A DNA stretch of 64,000 nt from Halorussus sp. MSC15.2 (lineage in GTDB: Archaea > Halobacteriota > Halobacteria > Halobacteriales > Haladaptataceae). The notes beneath the pieces are model-generated. The model did not search any database, had not been told where the DNA came from, and saw nothing but the letters and a program-made list of their open reading frames with translations. This document shows, in pieces, positions 1 to 8,977 of this stretch. The position numbers were made by a program, and so were the translations under genes. Where the stretch lies: positions 558,001 to 622,000 of the forward strand of contig NZ_VSLZ01000003.1 in NCBI RefSeq assembly GCF_010747475.1, read 5' to 3'. The stretch's first letter is position 1; each line of letters starts with the position of its first letter.

Positions 1-2898
1 ACCGCCCTCGTCGCTCTCGGTGACGGCGCAGTCCCACTCGTAAATCTCGGCGAGTTTCTGGACGAACGCCAGTCCCAATCCCATCCCGCCGTTGCTGGCC
101 GCCGACGTGTACCCCTCCTCGAACACGGCGTTCTTGTCGTCGTCGGGGATACCGGAACCGTCGTCCGCGACGTAGAATCCTGTCGGGAGTTCGCCGACGG
201 TAACGGTGACGTCCGCGCCTCCGTGCTCGACGGCGTCCTCAGAACGCTGCGCGTTCTGATGGGCTGCATCAGACTCCGTCTGATGAACGTCATCGTCCCG
301 AGGACGATTGCCCGTGGAGCCGTGCTCCACGGCGTCTTCGTGAGCCTGCGAGCGAGGACTCGTCGAACCGTGTTCGGCGGCGTTATCGTCCTGCGGACGA
401 TTGCCAGTGGAGCCATGCTCCACGGCGTTCTCGAAGAGATTCCGGAACAGGTGTTGTACGTACGTCTCGTCGGCCTCTATCGTGGAGTCGATGGCTACCT
501 CCGAGGTCGCTCCGCGAGTGTCTATGTCGTCCCAGACATCGCGCGCGACGGTCCCGAGGTCGACAGCGCTGTGTTCACCGACCGCGTCGCGACCCCGGGT
601 CAGCATCAGCATCACGTCGATGATGTCCTCGATGCGGTCGAACGCCTCGGTGATGTAGCCGACGGCCTCGGCGTTCCCGTCAGCCGGGAGCTGCTGGCCG
701 TATATCTGGCCGATGTTGACCGGGTTCCGAAGTTCGTGGGCGAGCATGCTGGCGAAGTTCTCCAACCGCGCGTTCTTCTCTTCGAGTTGCACCTCGCGGT
801 GGTTCCGGTTGAGTTCGTAGCTCACGCACTGGCCCATCAAATCGAGGAACGTCCGCTCGGCGTCCGTGTACGCCCGGTCTCGCGGCATCTCGGACGCGAA
901 GCACAGCGTCCCGTACTCGTCGCCGCCGACCTCCACGGTCGTCGCGAAGTACGCGTCCAGTCCGAACCGTTCGTACGCGGCGTCGTCCGTCCACCCCTCC
1001 TCGGCGGCGTCCGTCACCGAAACCGCCCCGGACGAAGCGAGCAACTTCTCGCAGTAGGTGTCACACAGCGAGTCAGTGACACCCGACTGTATCAGGTCGT
1101 GGTCGCCAATCGCTTCCACGATTTCGAACGTGTCGTCGTCGTTCGTTCGGGTGAAGTACCCGATGTCGAAGTCGAAACGCTCGCTCCCCAGTTCGAGCAG
1201 GTTCTCGACCTTGTCTCCGAACGACACCCGTGGGTCTGCGATGATATCGTACAGTTCACGCTGGTACTGTTCGTGCTCTTTGCGCTCGGTGATGTCGCGG
1301 ACGATAGCGAGCATCAGCTCCCGGTCGTCGAGTTCGATAGTCGACGCCGATATCTCCGCCGGAATCGCCCGGCCGTCCTTAGTCAGACACGACAGTTCGT
1401 CCGTCCAGCCGTGGCCGTTCGCGAACACGCCGTCGACGAACGCCCGGAATCGGCCCATCTCGTCGGGGTGGCAGTCGGACGGGCCGCGCGCCAGCAACTC
1501 CTCGCGCTCGTAGCCGAGCATCTCCAGTCCGGCGGGGTTCGCGTCGACGATTTCGTCGCCGAAGGGGTCGTTGACGAAGATGGCGTCGTTGCTGTTCTCG
1601 AACACCGCCTCGAACTGGTCTTTCGCCCGCCGAAGCTCTCGCTCGCGGTGCTGGCGTTCGAGTTCGTACTCTACCCACTGGCCCATCAGGCGGTGGAACG
1701 TGCGCTCCGCCTCCGAGAACTCGCTCTCACGCGGTTCGGTCGAGACGAACCAAAACGTCCGGTCGTCGGTCCCGTCGAGCGTGAGGTACGTGCCGAGGTA
1801 CGTCCGGACGCCGAACTGTTCGTAGCAGCGTTTACCTTCGAACCCCTCGCCGACGGGGTCGGTGACCGCGACCGGGTCGGCGATTGCATCTCTCGAATTG
1901 AAGTCGGTGGTGACCTCGCAGTAGGTCTCCGAGAGGTCGGCGTTCGCTCCGGGGACGAGGAAGTCGTGGTCGTCGCTGACCGCCTCGACTTCGAAGAAGT
2001 CGGTCTCCGGGTCGACCTTGGCCAGTCCGCCGATGTCGAGATTGAACCGCTCGCACCCGAGGTCGAACAGCGCGTCGAGTTTCTCCTCGAAGCCGAGGTC
2101 CGGGTCGGACGTGATATCGTACAGTTCGCGCTCGTACCGCTCGCGGGTCCCGAGCGAGGCCTGCCCCTCGGTTCGGTCGAGGAGCGTCTCTAGTTTCCGT
2201 TCGTTCTCGCGGGCCAGATTGTCGGGGGCGAAGTACTCCTCGGGAGGGGTGTAGAAGTCGTTCGGACAGGCGGTCTCGTCGTAGACGAGGTACGGGTGCG
2301 TGTTGATGACGTCCTCGATGACCGTCGGCGGGAGTTCGGTTCGGTCGTACTGGCACAGCGCCATCCCCGCCTCCCCGTCGAGGAGTTCGTTCACGTGGGC
2401 CTCGCAGGCCATGAACTTCCGCTGGGCGGCGTCGTCGCCGACGAGCCACGTCTCCTCGGCGGTGACGCGGAACCCCTCGTACTCGTCCTGTGCCGCCTCC
2501 GCGACGGTTCCGAGACTGTCACGAGCGCGCTCGACGTCGAACTCGCCGTCACTGAGGTACATCTCCTCGACGGAGTGGAACGAGAGCTGTCCTGCGTCGA
2601 GCGCGTCCTCGACGTCGACACCGTCGGACCGTAGGGCGTCGATTATCTCCTCCCGCGAGCTATCGTCGACGATGTACATGCACCGCTCGTCCCGCGCGAG
2701 ACCGTCTGCGACGAACGGCACCACGGTCGCTAACTGCTCGGCGCGGTCTTCGTAGACGAGTGCGAGGTGGTCGGCGTGTTCGTGTCCGTCGAGCGGTTCG
2801 ACGGGGCCGCGGAACCCGGCGGTGGACTGGAGGGCTTCGAATCCCGCGTCGGAGGCTGTCGACGGCTTGCGGTCGGACCTCCCGATGTGCTTGCTCAC
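1..2898 (-). CDS. MEDS-GAF-PAS-GAF sensor histidine kinase (3' end outside window)
   Basis: 966 codons are visible and the last few lie beyond the left edge. The GTG start is chosen because GGAGGG sits six bases upstream. Domains in order: MEDS-type sensory domain (about 37-190), GAF (about 255-420), PAS (about 430-545), second GAF (about 555-710), HisKA with the phospho-acceptor box AHELRNP (His721), then HATPase with N box NLFENAVEHG (from about 818) and a G box with GMGLGL near the end. No membrane segment is evident, so it is probably a cytoplasmic sensor that autophosphorylates and passes phosphate to an unlinked response regulator; none is encoded nearby. The signal is unknown. A repetitive insertion of about 70 residues follows the N box (listed separately). 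Family architecture is clear; the physiological role is not. Confidence 0.9.
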   Translation of the reverse strand, partial: MSKHIGRSDRKPSTASDAGFEALQSTAGFRGPVEPLDGHEHADHLALVYEDRAEQLATVVPFVADGLARDERCMYIVDDSSREEIIDALRSDGVDVEDALDAGQLSFHSVEEMYLSDGEFDVERARDSLGTVAEAAQDEYEGFRVTAEETWLVGDDAAQRKFMACEAHVNELLDGEAGMALCQYDRTELPPTVIEDVINTHPYLVYDETACPNDFYTPPEEYFAPDNLARENERKLETLLDRTEGQASLGTRERYERELYDITSDPDLGFEEKLDALFDLGCERFNLDIGGLAKVDPETDFFEVEAVSDDHDFLVPGANADLSETYCEVTTDFNSRDAIADPVAVTDPVGEGFEGKRCYEQFGVRTYLGTYLTLDGTDDRTFWFVSTEPRESEFSEAERTFHRLMGQWVEYELERQHRERELRRAKDQFEAVFENSNDAIFVNDPFGDEIVDANPAGLEMLGYEREELLARGPSDCHPDEMGRFRAFVDGVFANGHGWTDELSCLTKDGRAIPAEISASTIELDDRELMLAIVRDITERKEHEQYQRELYDIIADPRVSFGDKVENLLELGSERFDFDIGYFTRTNDDDTFEIVEAIGDHDLIQSGVTDSLCDTYCEKLLASSGAVSVTDAAEEGWTDDAAYERFGLDAYFATTVEVGGDEYGTLCFASEMPRDRAYTDAERTFLDLMGQCVSYELNRNHREVQLEEKNARLENFASMLAHELRNPVNIGQIYGQQLPADGNAEAVGYITEAFDRIEDIIDVMLMLTRGRDAVGEHSAVDLGTVARDVWDDIDTRGATSEVAIDSTIEADETYVQHLFRNLFENAVEHGSTGNRPQDDNAAEHGSTSPRSQAHEDAVEHGSTGNRPRDDDVHQTESDAAHQNAQRSEDAVEHGGADVTVTVGELPTGFYVADDGSGIPDDDKNAVFEEGYTSAASNGGMGLGLAFVQKLAEIYEWDCAVTESDEGG
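222..440 (-). repeat. In-frame EHGST repeat insertion in the kinase ATP-binding domain
   Basis: Directly after the N box of the kinase the protein carries four imperfect copies of a unit like AVEHGSTGNRPQDD, with variants AAEHGST and DAVEHGG. The copies are in frame and the ATP-binding domain continues normally afterwards. At DNA level the units share a short GTGGAGCAYGGCTCCAC-like palindromic core on the minus strand. It looks like an internal duplication of the N box extended by hydrophilic, probably disordered sequence. Confidence 0.8.
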
Positions 2899-3161
2899 GT
2901 TCCACCCTCCGGATGGAGACGTCGCGTCGTCGGCCGGACCGTGTTCTGGCGGCCGCACGTCGTGGTAGAGTAGTCGAGGTAATCTCTCGTAGTGTGGACC
3001 CTTACGGGCGTTCGTGCCGCTGTCCCGTTATCCGCCCATGTCCCATCCATTACTCGTGGGGATGCACGCGAAAAGTAAAAGCTCACTGCACGCCAATCAT
3101 CTGTCGTTACGCCGAGTCCGGATGCCGTCGCCGCTTCCTCGCACCGGATATCCCGACAGGA

Positions 3162-3189
3162 AGAATTAAGTGTTTTAGGCCCGCCTAAA
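3162..3189 (+). promoter_or_regulatory. TATA-like element and metalloregulator-type palindrome
   Basis: A perfect palindrome TTTAGGC-CC-GCCTAAA occupies 3174-3189. It lies between an AATTAAG TATA-like box (3162-3168) and an ATG at 3195, so a bound repressor would cover the start of a leaderless transcript. The form resembles the TTAGG/CCTAA palindromes attributed to DtxR-family metal-dependent repressors in haloarchaea (from memory). The regulator is inferred. Confidence 0.55.
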
Positions 3190-3194
3190 CTCAT

Positions 3195-3299
3195 ATGGGA
3201 CGGAAGCGAAACGGACGAACGAAGACGTGGGCGTACGTGTGTGCCACGCTGTTCGGGGCGAGCGGAGACGACGACGCCGACGGCTCCGACGCGCGGTAG
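3195..3299 (+). CDS. Putative 34-residue basic/acidic small protein
   Basis: An ATG five bases after the palindrome opens a 34-codon frame ending in TAG. The peptide begins MGRKRNGRTKTWAYVC and ends with an Asp-rich tail, so it has a basic head, a short hydrophobic middle (AYVCATLFGA) and an acidic tail. I recognise no family. Support is positional: TATA-like element, operator and ATG are spaced as for a leaderless haloarchaeal transcript, and the PEBP-like gene follows 51 bases later with its own Shine-Dalgarno sequence, so the two may be co-transcribed. It could instead be only a leader. Confidence 0.4.
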   Translation: MGRKRNGRTKTWAYVCATLFGASGDDDADGSDAR

Positions 3300-3350
3300 G
3301 CCACCACGGCTATCACTACCGACGCCGAGATACCGACGGAGGAGACAGCT

Positions 3351-3827
3351 ATGGCGGACCTCTCGTTTCGAACCTCGGCGTTCACCCACGGCGAATCGAT
3401 TCCCGAGAAGTACACCTGCGAGGGCGAGGACGTTTCCCCGGAGTTGACAGTCGGCGGCGCGCCCGACGACGCGGCGGCGCTCGCGGTCGTCGTGGACGAC
3501 CCCGACGCGCCCGCCGGGACATTCACCCACTGGTTGCTCTGGAACCTGCCTCCTGACACGGTCGAAATCGAAGAGGGCGTCGAACCGCGCGAGGAACTGC
3601 CGGACCTCGGCGGCGCGCGGCAGGGGGAGAACGACTTCGGCGACGTCGGCTACCGCGGTCCCTGTCCGCCGGAGGGCGACGGTCCCCACGAGTATCGGTT
3701 CACACTGTACGCGCTGGACGAGGAGTTGGACGCGGAGGGTGGCGCGCTCCGCCCCGAAGTACAAGACGAACTCGACGCGAAGACCATCGACTCCGACCAG
3801 TTCACCGGGACGTTCTCGCGGGAGTGA
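3351..3827 (+). CDS. YbhB/YbcL-family (PEBP, Raf-kinase-inhibitor-like) protein
   Basis: 158 residues, the usual length for prokaryotic phosphatidylethanolamine-binding-protein homologues. The conserved core is visible: YTCEGEDVSPEL near residue 21, a DDPDAPAGTFTHWLLWNLP block around 47-65, and GYRGPCPPEGDGPHEY near 100, which together form the ligand pocket. It has no signal peptide or membrane segment and should be cytosolic. GGAGGAG lies seven bases before the ATG. The only nearby upstream promoter is the one with the TTTAGGC palindrome, so metal-linked control is possible. The biochemical function of archaeal members is unknown. Confidence 0.9.
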   Translation: MADLSFRTSAFTHGESIPEKYTCEGEDVSPELTVGGAPDDAAALAVVVDDPDAPAGTFTHWLLWNLPPDTVEIEEGVEPREELPDLGGARQGENDFGDVGYRGPCPPEGDGPHEYRFTLYALDEELDAEGGALRPEVQDELDAKTIDSDQFTGTFSRE

Positions 3828-3881
3828 GACCGCGTCGAACACCGGGCCGGGACGAAAGAAGTGGTCCCACCGACGCGACCG

Positions 3882-5681
3882 CTACTGTCCGCCGTTCGGT
3901 TCGTTCACCGTCGCGTCGTTGAACATCTGGCGACTCGTTCCGGCCGCGCCGAACTTCGGAATCTGGGCGTAGTCGTACCAGAACCGCTGGTCGGTCTGGT
4001 GGTAGACGTTGAGGAACACCGTGTCCTGCCAGTTGGCCTCCTCCATCTTGATGTACGCCTCGTTGCGCGCCTGCTCGGCCTCGTCGGTCGGTGCGGGGTT
4101 CTGCTGGACCGTGGTCCAAGCCCGTCTGGCGCGTTCGGACGCCTCGGTCCCCGACCAGTTGACGTACGAGATGGGCGCGCTCTGGGAGGTGTCGGTCAGC
4201 GGCGGGTTGAGCAACTGCAGGAAGTTGTCGGGCGCGGGCCAGTCCATGACCCACCCCAGCGAGTACGCCTGCAGGTTCCCGTTCCGACCGCGCTTGAGCA
4301 GGGTCGAGAACGGCGCGGTCTCGATTTGCATGTCGATGAACGCGCTGGAGAGTTTGTCGCGCAGGAGCTGGCCCACCTGCGGCCACGTGTTGGAGCGCTG
4401 GTAGACCGTGAACGTGAACTGGTACCGGTTATCCGGCCCGTAGCCCGCCTCTCGCATCACCTGTCGCGCTTTCTGGAGGTCGGTCTGGCGATAACTGTAC
4501 GGATACTCCTGCTGGGCGTGCTGCTGATAGGCGTCGGGTCCGCCGGGGTAGATGGCGGGCGGCGTGAAGTGGAACGCGGGTCTCCCTCGGCCCTTGAACA
4601 CCTGCTCGACCAGTTGCTCCTTGTTCATCGCGTACGCGGCGGCGTGCCGCGCGGCCTGTTCGACCCGGTTCGTGTTGAACCCGATGTAGAACGTGTTGAT
4701 GGTCGGAACCGCGAGGAAGTTGAGCGTCTCGCCGTTCCGAACCGGCCCGTACGTACCGACCTCGCGGCCGCGCTCGTCGGTCTTCTCGACTTCGACCTTG
4801 TTCGGGTTGTAGAACTCCGTCGGGATGGAGAACGCGTCGGCGTTCTTGTTCATCGCGTAGGTGTACCGCGCGTTCGCGTCCGACATTATCTGCCAGTGGA
4901 CCCGCTCGACCTCGGCCTTGTTTCCGTAGTAGTTGTCGTACCGCGTGACCGACGCCTCCGTGTTCGGTTGCCACGACTCGAATTTGAACGGTCCGCACCC
5001 GACGGGTTGACTGGTGGCGAACTCGCTGTATTCGAGTTCCCCGTTGTACCCCTGAATGTCACCGACGATGCCTTCGGGCACGGCGGCGAACGCCGTGTAC
5101 GCCAGCATCTCCAGCGTGGCGTGGAACGGCTCCTCCAGTTGTATTCGGAGGGTTCGGTCGTCCACGGCCGTGACCGACAGCGTGTCCGGTTGGTAGTTCC
5201 CGTCGGCGTCGACGGAGTGTTTGACGCCGATTGATTCGAGGATGAAGTAGGCGCGCCGCGACTCCGGCGACTGGGCCAACCGCTCGAAGGAGTAGACGAA
5301 GTCCTGAGCGGTGACTTGCGACCCGTCGTGGAACGTCGCACCCTCCTTCAGCGTGAACGTGTAGGTCCTGAAGTCGTCGGACACCTCGTAGTTCTTCGCC
5401 AGCAGCGGTTGGACCTCGATGTTCCCGTTCGGGTAGTTCATCAGGGCGTCGAAAACCTGCTGGATGACCTCTCCGGAGGCGGTGTCGGTCGCCTTGATTG
5501 GGTCGAGGGTACTCATCGTGGAGTTGATGAGGTTGAGCGTGCCACCCCCTCCCTGACCCTGCTGGGTCGTCGTCTGTTGAGCGTCCGCCTCTCCCGTGAA
5601 CGCACTCCCGAGCGCGACGGCCGACGCCGCACTGCCGGTCGCTTCGAGGAAGGACCGGCGGCTCGTGTCTTGTCCCACCAT
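3882..5681 (-). CDS. Tat-exported peptide/oligopeptide ABC transporter substrate-binding protein (SBP_bac_5)
   Basis: The 599-residue protein begins MVGQDTSRRSFLEATG, a Tat signal with the twin arginine, a hydrophobic stretch rich in Ala/Gly and a small-residue cleavage region; no lipobox cysteine is present. The mature part has the DppA/OppA pattern: LNLINSTMSTLDPIKATDT at the start, FTLKEGATFHDGSQVTAQDFVYSFERL near 135-160, and a C-terminal NEAYIKMEEANWQDTVFLNVYH block. No permease or ATPase genes adjoin it, so it is an orphan binding protein whose partners must lie elsewhere. An ATG at 5711, about 23 bases after a GTAAATACG element, would add ten hydrophobic residues before the Tat motif; the start at 5681 gives a more normal n-region. 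Confidence 0.88.
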   Translation of the reverse strand: MVGQDTSRRSFLEATGSAASAVALGSAFTGEADAQQTTTQQGQGGGGTLNLINSTMSTLDPIKATDTASGEVIQQVFDALMNYPNGNIEVQPLLAKNYEVSDDFRTYTFTLKEGATFHDGSQVTAQDFVYSFERLAQSPESRRAYFILESIGVKHSVDADGNYQPDTLSVTAVDDRTLRIQLEEPFHATLEMLAYTAFAAVPEGIVGDIQGYNGELEYSEFATSQPVGCGPFKFESWQPNTEASVTRYDNYYGNKAEVERVHWQIMSDANARYTYAMNKNADAFSIPTEFYNPNKVEVEKTDERGREVGTYGPVRNGETLNFLAVPTINTFYIGFNTNRVEQAARHAAAYAMNKEQLVEQVFKGRGRPAFHFTPPAIYPGGPDAYQQHAQQEYPYSYRQTDLQKARQVMREAGYGPDNRYQFTFTVYQRSNTWPQVGQLLRDKLSSAFIDMQIETAPFSTLLKRGRNGNLQAYSLGWVMDWPAPDNFLQLLNPPLTDTSQSAPISYVNWSGTEASERARRAWTTVQQNPAPTDEAEQARNEAYIKMEEANWQDTVFLNVYHQTDQRFWYDYAQIPKFGAAGTSRQMFNDATVNEPNGGQ

Positions 5682-5986
5682 GACAACGAGGAGCACGGCT
5701 TCGAGTTCCATTTATCCCCGTGTCCGTGAGTAAATACGAATCGCTTGGTAAAATCGTCTCTCGCCACAGTTTTTCGGCGGCCGGTCCGCGAAACCCTAAT
5801 CGGCCCCAAATACTACATTTTGTATCGCAGTAATAAGTTTATACGTGGTGGCCGCGCACCGGACGTCGAATCGGGTAACGACCGGCTACCCCATCAGTCC
5901 GCACGCCAGAAGCGTTGAGGAACGGCTTCGCGGTCGAAGCGCGAGTTGCGCGGGGCTTTTACCGGCCGGGCGACTACGTGACGGTG
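5682..5986. promoter_or_regulatory. Divergent promoter region between SBP and RIO2 genes
   Basis: No gene is supported in these 305 bases. For the minus-strand binding protein a TATA-like GTAAATACG lies at 5730-5738. For RIO2 a CTTTTACC box at 5956-5963 sits about 27 bases before the ATG at 5987, fitting a leaderless start. A second TATA-like TTTATACG near 5837-5844 could start a longer transcript across the region; nothing recognisable is encoded there. Confidence 0.45.
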
Positions 5987-6901
5987 ATGGTCCAGAACGT
6001 CGCGGGCATGCTCTCCGAACTGGAGGTGGAGGACTTTCACTTGCTGTCGGGCATCGAACAGGGGATGCGCTTCTCGGAGTGGGTCGCCCGCGAGAAGATT
6101 CCCGAATTCTCGCGGTTGACCGCCGAGGAGGTCGACTACCGCATCGACAGGTGTCTCGACCGGGAACTGGTCGAACGCAAGACGATACAGTACGAGGGCT
6201 ACAAACTCAAGTTCGAGGGGTACGACGCGCTGGCGCTCCACACCTTCGCGGAGCGCGACACGCTGGAGGGGTTCGGTTCGCCCCTCGGCGTCGGCAAGGA
6301 GAGCGACGTGTACGAGGTCCAGTCGTACAAACCGCTCGCGCTGAAGTACCACCGCGAGGGCTACACCAACTTCCGCGAAGTGATGAAAGAGCGCGACTAC
6401 ACCTCCGACCGCGAACACGTCTCGTGGCTCTACACCGCGCGGAAGGCCGCCGAGCGCGAGTACGAGGCGCTCGAAGCGCTCTACCCCGACGTGAAGGTCC
6501 CCCGCCCGATAGACCACAACCGCCACGCCATCGTGATGGAGAAGATAGACGGCGTGGAACTCTCGCGGACGAAACTCGAAGACGAGCAGGTGGTGCCCAT
6601 CCTCGACCTAATACTGTCGGAGATGAGCGACGCCTACGCCGAGGGCTACGTCCACGCCGACATGAGCGAGTACAACGTCTTCGTCAACGCCGAGGGCATC
6701 ACCATCTTCGACTGGCCGCAAGCGACCCCGACAGACCACGAGAACGCCGAGGAGTTCCTCGAACGCGACGTGGACAACGTGGTCGGCTACTTCCGGCGGA
6801 AGTACCCCCAACTCGTGCCGGACGTGGACGTTTCCGCACTCTCGGCGACTCTCGCGGACGGAACGTTCGGGTCCGCCCGCGACCACGCGTCAGAAGACTA
6901 A
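5987..6901 (+). CDS. rio2: RIO2-type serine/threonine protein kinase
   Basis: 304 residues. An N-terminal winged helix typical of RIO2 (about 1-85, [17 protein letters not shown]) precedes the RIO kinase domain. The nucleotide-binding loop reads [13 protein letters not shown], the catalytic loop [13 protein letters not shown] carries the HxDxxxxN pattern, and the metal-binding segment is IFDWPQ. RIO2 is an atypical kinase/ATPase of late small-subunit maturation, acting on pre-30S particles. The ATG at 5987 is chosen over in-frame upstream starts because homology begins there (MVQNVAGML) and a TATA box is correctly placed. Its last 12 bases overlap the 3' end of the convergent DUF1328 gene. 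Confidence 0.95.
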   Translation: MVQNVAGMLSELEVEDFHLLSGIEQGMRFSEWVAREKIPEFSRLTAEEVDYRIDRCLDRELVERKTIQYEGYKLKFEGYDALALHTFAERDTLEGFGSPLGVGKESDVYEVQSYKPLALKYHREGYTNFREVMKERDYTSDREHVSWLYTARKAAEREYEALEALYPDVKVPRPIDHNRHAIVMEKIDGVELSRTKLEDEQVVPILDLILSEMSDAYAEGYVHADMSEYNVFVNAEGITIFDWPQATPTDHENAEEFLERDVDNVVGYFRRKYPQLVPDVDVSALSATLADGTFGSARDHASED

Positions 6902-7042
6902 CGACACGACCGCCAGCACGAGGAAGAGTATCACCAGCCACTTGGCGACGTCCATCGAGAGTCCCGCGACCCCGCCCGCACCGAGCGCTCCGGCGATGAT
7001 GGCGAGAACGAAGAAGGCGATGGCGAGTTCGAGAATCGCCAT
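6890..7042 (-). CDS. DUF1328 (YtjA-like) small membrane protein
   Basis: A 50-residue protein beginning [16 protein letters not shown] with two hydrophobic helices (about 3-26 and 33-50) separated by a Gly-rich turn [13 protein letters not shown]. This is the compact two-helix pattern of the DUF1328 family, known from bacteria and haloarchaea; its function is not established. GGGGGT is a plausible ribosome-binding site upstream. It is convergent with rio2 and overlaps it by 12 bases at the stop codons. It is easily missed because of its length. Confidence 0.85.
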   Translation of the reverse strand: MAILELAIAFFVLAIIAGALGAGGVAGLSMDVAKWLVILFLVLAVVSLVF

Positions 7043-7285
7043 GCTATCGACCCCCGAGATACCGCGTCAGTTGCTCGGCCGTTCTCACACGTCGGATAGT
7101 TCCGAACATGTCTCTGCGTTTCTCGTCCACGCGCTTAGTTATCAGGTGGCTAATCCTCGCGGGTCGGCCGAGGACGCCGGGACCCCCCGTGAAACGGTCC
7201 GAAACGGTAGACGACAACGCGTGGTTTCTCGGGTCTCGGCGGCCCGAAGCCACTTCTGACGGACGATGGTACACGTTTGCGGATT

Positions 7286-8811
7286 ATGCGAACTCCGTTA
7301 GCACTCGCACTGCTCGTACTCGTCTCGGCGACGACGACGTTCGTCGCGTCCCGGCCGGTGCGGACGCCCGCGTGCAATCGGACGCGGCGCGGGCGCAGGA
7401 CGGCGCGCCGCCGGACCCCGAGTCCGACGTACTCGGATGGGAGAACGGCTACTGGTACAACGAATCGCTTAGCATCGTTCGCGACGACGGGATAAACAAG
7501 TCGGAGCGACAGAAAATCGTGGCGCGGGCGATGGCGCGCGTCGAGCGCATCAGGCGACTCGAATTTCGGAAGAAGGTCCCGGTGAGGGTGATTCCGCGAG
7601 AACAGTTCCAGAACCGGAGTCAGGACCCGGTAGAGGACCGCAGGCGGACGTTCGACAACGTGAAGTTCGAAGCGCTGTTCATGGTCAACGAGACGACGAA
7701 CTCGCTGGCCGTCCAAGAACGCAACGCCGGGTCCTCCATCGGCGGATTTTACAGTCCGACCGAGGACTCCATCGTCGTCATCTCGGAGACCAGACCGCCG
7801 AAGGTGGACGAACTCACGCTCGCCCACGAACTCGTCCACGCGCTCCAAGACCAGCACTTCGACCTCACGGAGTTCAACCGCTCGACCCGCGAGGAACACA
7901 ACGAAATCGACGGACTGGTCGAGGGTGACGCGAACTACGTCCAGTACCGCTACACCAGAAACTGCAATCAGAACTGGAGCGGCACGTGCCTCGAACGGAC
8001 GGGACGGGCCGGTGGCGGGAACGGGACGCTCGCCAACGCCGGTATCTACCTCCTGAAGTACCAACCGTACAGCGACGGGCCGCCCTTCGTCGCCGCGATT
8101 CGCAACGCGTCGGGATGGGACGGCGTGAACGCGCTCTACGAGGACCCGCCCAACAGCACCGAGCAAGTGATTCATCCCGAACTGTACGGCGAGGACCTCC
8201 CGAGCGAGGTCGAGTTACGGGACGAGAGCAACGAGGACTGGCGCAGAGTCAAATTGGAAGACAGAGGGGTCAACTACGCCGAGTTCGGTGAAGCCGGACT
8301 GTTCACGATGCTCCTCTACCCCAGTCTCACGCAGGAGGGGACAGAGACGGTGATTCCCAGGGAGTCGTTCGCCACCCGGAACCCCGGCACGAACCAGAAC
8401 ACCCTCGACGCGTACAACTACAGCCATCCGGCCACGGCCGGGTGGGACGGCGACAAACTCTACGCGTACGTCAACGAGAACGTCCCCGAGAACGAGACTG
8501 GCTACGTCTGGAAGACCGTCTGGGACTCCGAGAAGGACGCCCGCCAGTTCGCCGAGGCCTACCGGAAACTGCTGAACATCCACGGCGCACAGCAGGTCGA
8601 GGGGCGACCGAACGCGTGGGTCATCCCCGACGACCGCGAGTTCGCCGACGCCTTCCACGTGGAACGGCGCGGAGACACGGTCGTCGTCGTGAACGCGCCG
8701 ACGGTGGACCAGCTATCGGGGGTCTACGCCGACGTGACGCCCGAGGCGGAGTCGAACGCCTCCAGTCGGAGCCGAGTCGCCCGAGCGCAGGACCCAATCC
8801 GAAGTGCTTAA
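7286..8811 (+). CDS. Hvo_1808-family surface protein with apparent frameshift near the signal peptide
   Basis: From about 7370 a long frame encodes a protein resembling the Hvo_1808 family of haloarchaeal surface proteins: DVLGWENGYWYNES near the mature start, and AHELVHALQDQHFDL, an HExxH sequence that could bind zinc. The expected export signal is present but in another frame: ATG at 7286 gives MRTPLALALLVLVSATTTFVA. Joining it to the mature frame needs one extra base between about 7340 and 7375. Upstream codons in the mature frame (from 7108) are not signal-like. Either the gene is disrupted, or a base was lost in sequencing, or a downstream start makes an unexported form. No C-terminal anchor is seen. 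The HExxH role as a peptidase is inferred. Confidence 0.7.
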
Positions 8812-8871
8812 ACGCCGACGACGAGAATTCACGATAACTCGCTGGCAGACGGGCACCAGCGGGCACCTGTG

Positions 8872-8905
8872 GGCCGCAGGCGGGCGACACCGCTCGCGTG
8901 CGGCC
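8872..8905 (+). other. Strong hairpin upstream of rpl15e
   Basis: GGCCGCA (8872-8878) pairs with TGCGGCC (8899-8905). Inside it GCGGGC (8880-8885) pairs with GCTCGC (8892-8897, one G-U) around the loop GACACC, with a single G-G mismatch between the stems. It lies 72 bases before the L15e start in a 166-base leader without an open frame. It could be part of an autoregulatory mRNA element, a small RNA, or the terminator of the upstream gene. Confidence 0.45.
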
Positions 8906-8950
8906 GCAGGACGGGATGTGGCCCCCGGGACGTCGGGTCTCGCGGGCTGA

Positions 8951-8972
8951 ACCACGCAACGCCCGTGGTGAT
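8951..8972 (+). promoter_or_regulatory. Hairpin overlapping the rpl15e ribosome-binding site
   Basis: ACCACG (8951-8956) pairs with CGTGGT (8964-8969). The 3' arm shares GGT with the Shine-Dalgarno sequence GGTGAT (8967-8972), which ends five bases before the ATG at 8978. In the folded state the ribosome-binding site would be partly hidden, a classic arrangement for translational feedback by a ribosomal protein. The pairing is seen; the regulation is inferred. Confidence 0.4.
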
Positions 8973-8977
8973 AAACC

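Noticed and set aside
223-2193. 656-codon open frame on the plus strand
   Set aside because: It is antisense to the histidine kinase, whose domains and motifs are clear. Long antisense frames are expected in GC-rich haloarchaeal DNA; the translation is Val/Arg/Leu-rich with no domain.
3861-5234. 457-codon open frame antisense to the peptide-binding protein
   Set aside because: Same codon-mirror effect; the minus strand encodes a complete Tat-exported binding protein.
7108-7285. Upstream in-frame extension of the Hvo_1808-like gene
   Set aside because: The 60 extra codons have no signal peptide, poor haloarchaeal codon bias and no promoter; the signal peptide in the other frame explains the N-terminus better.
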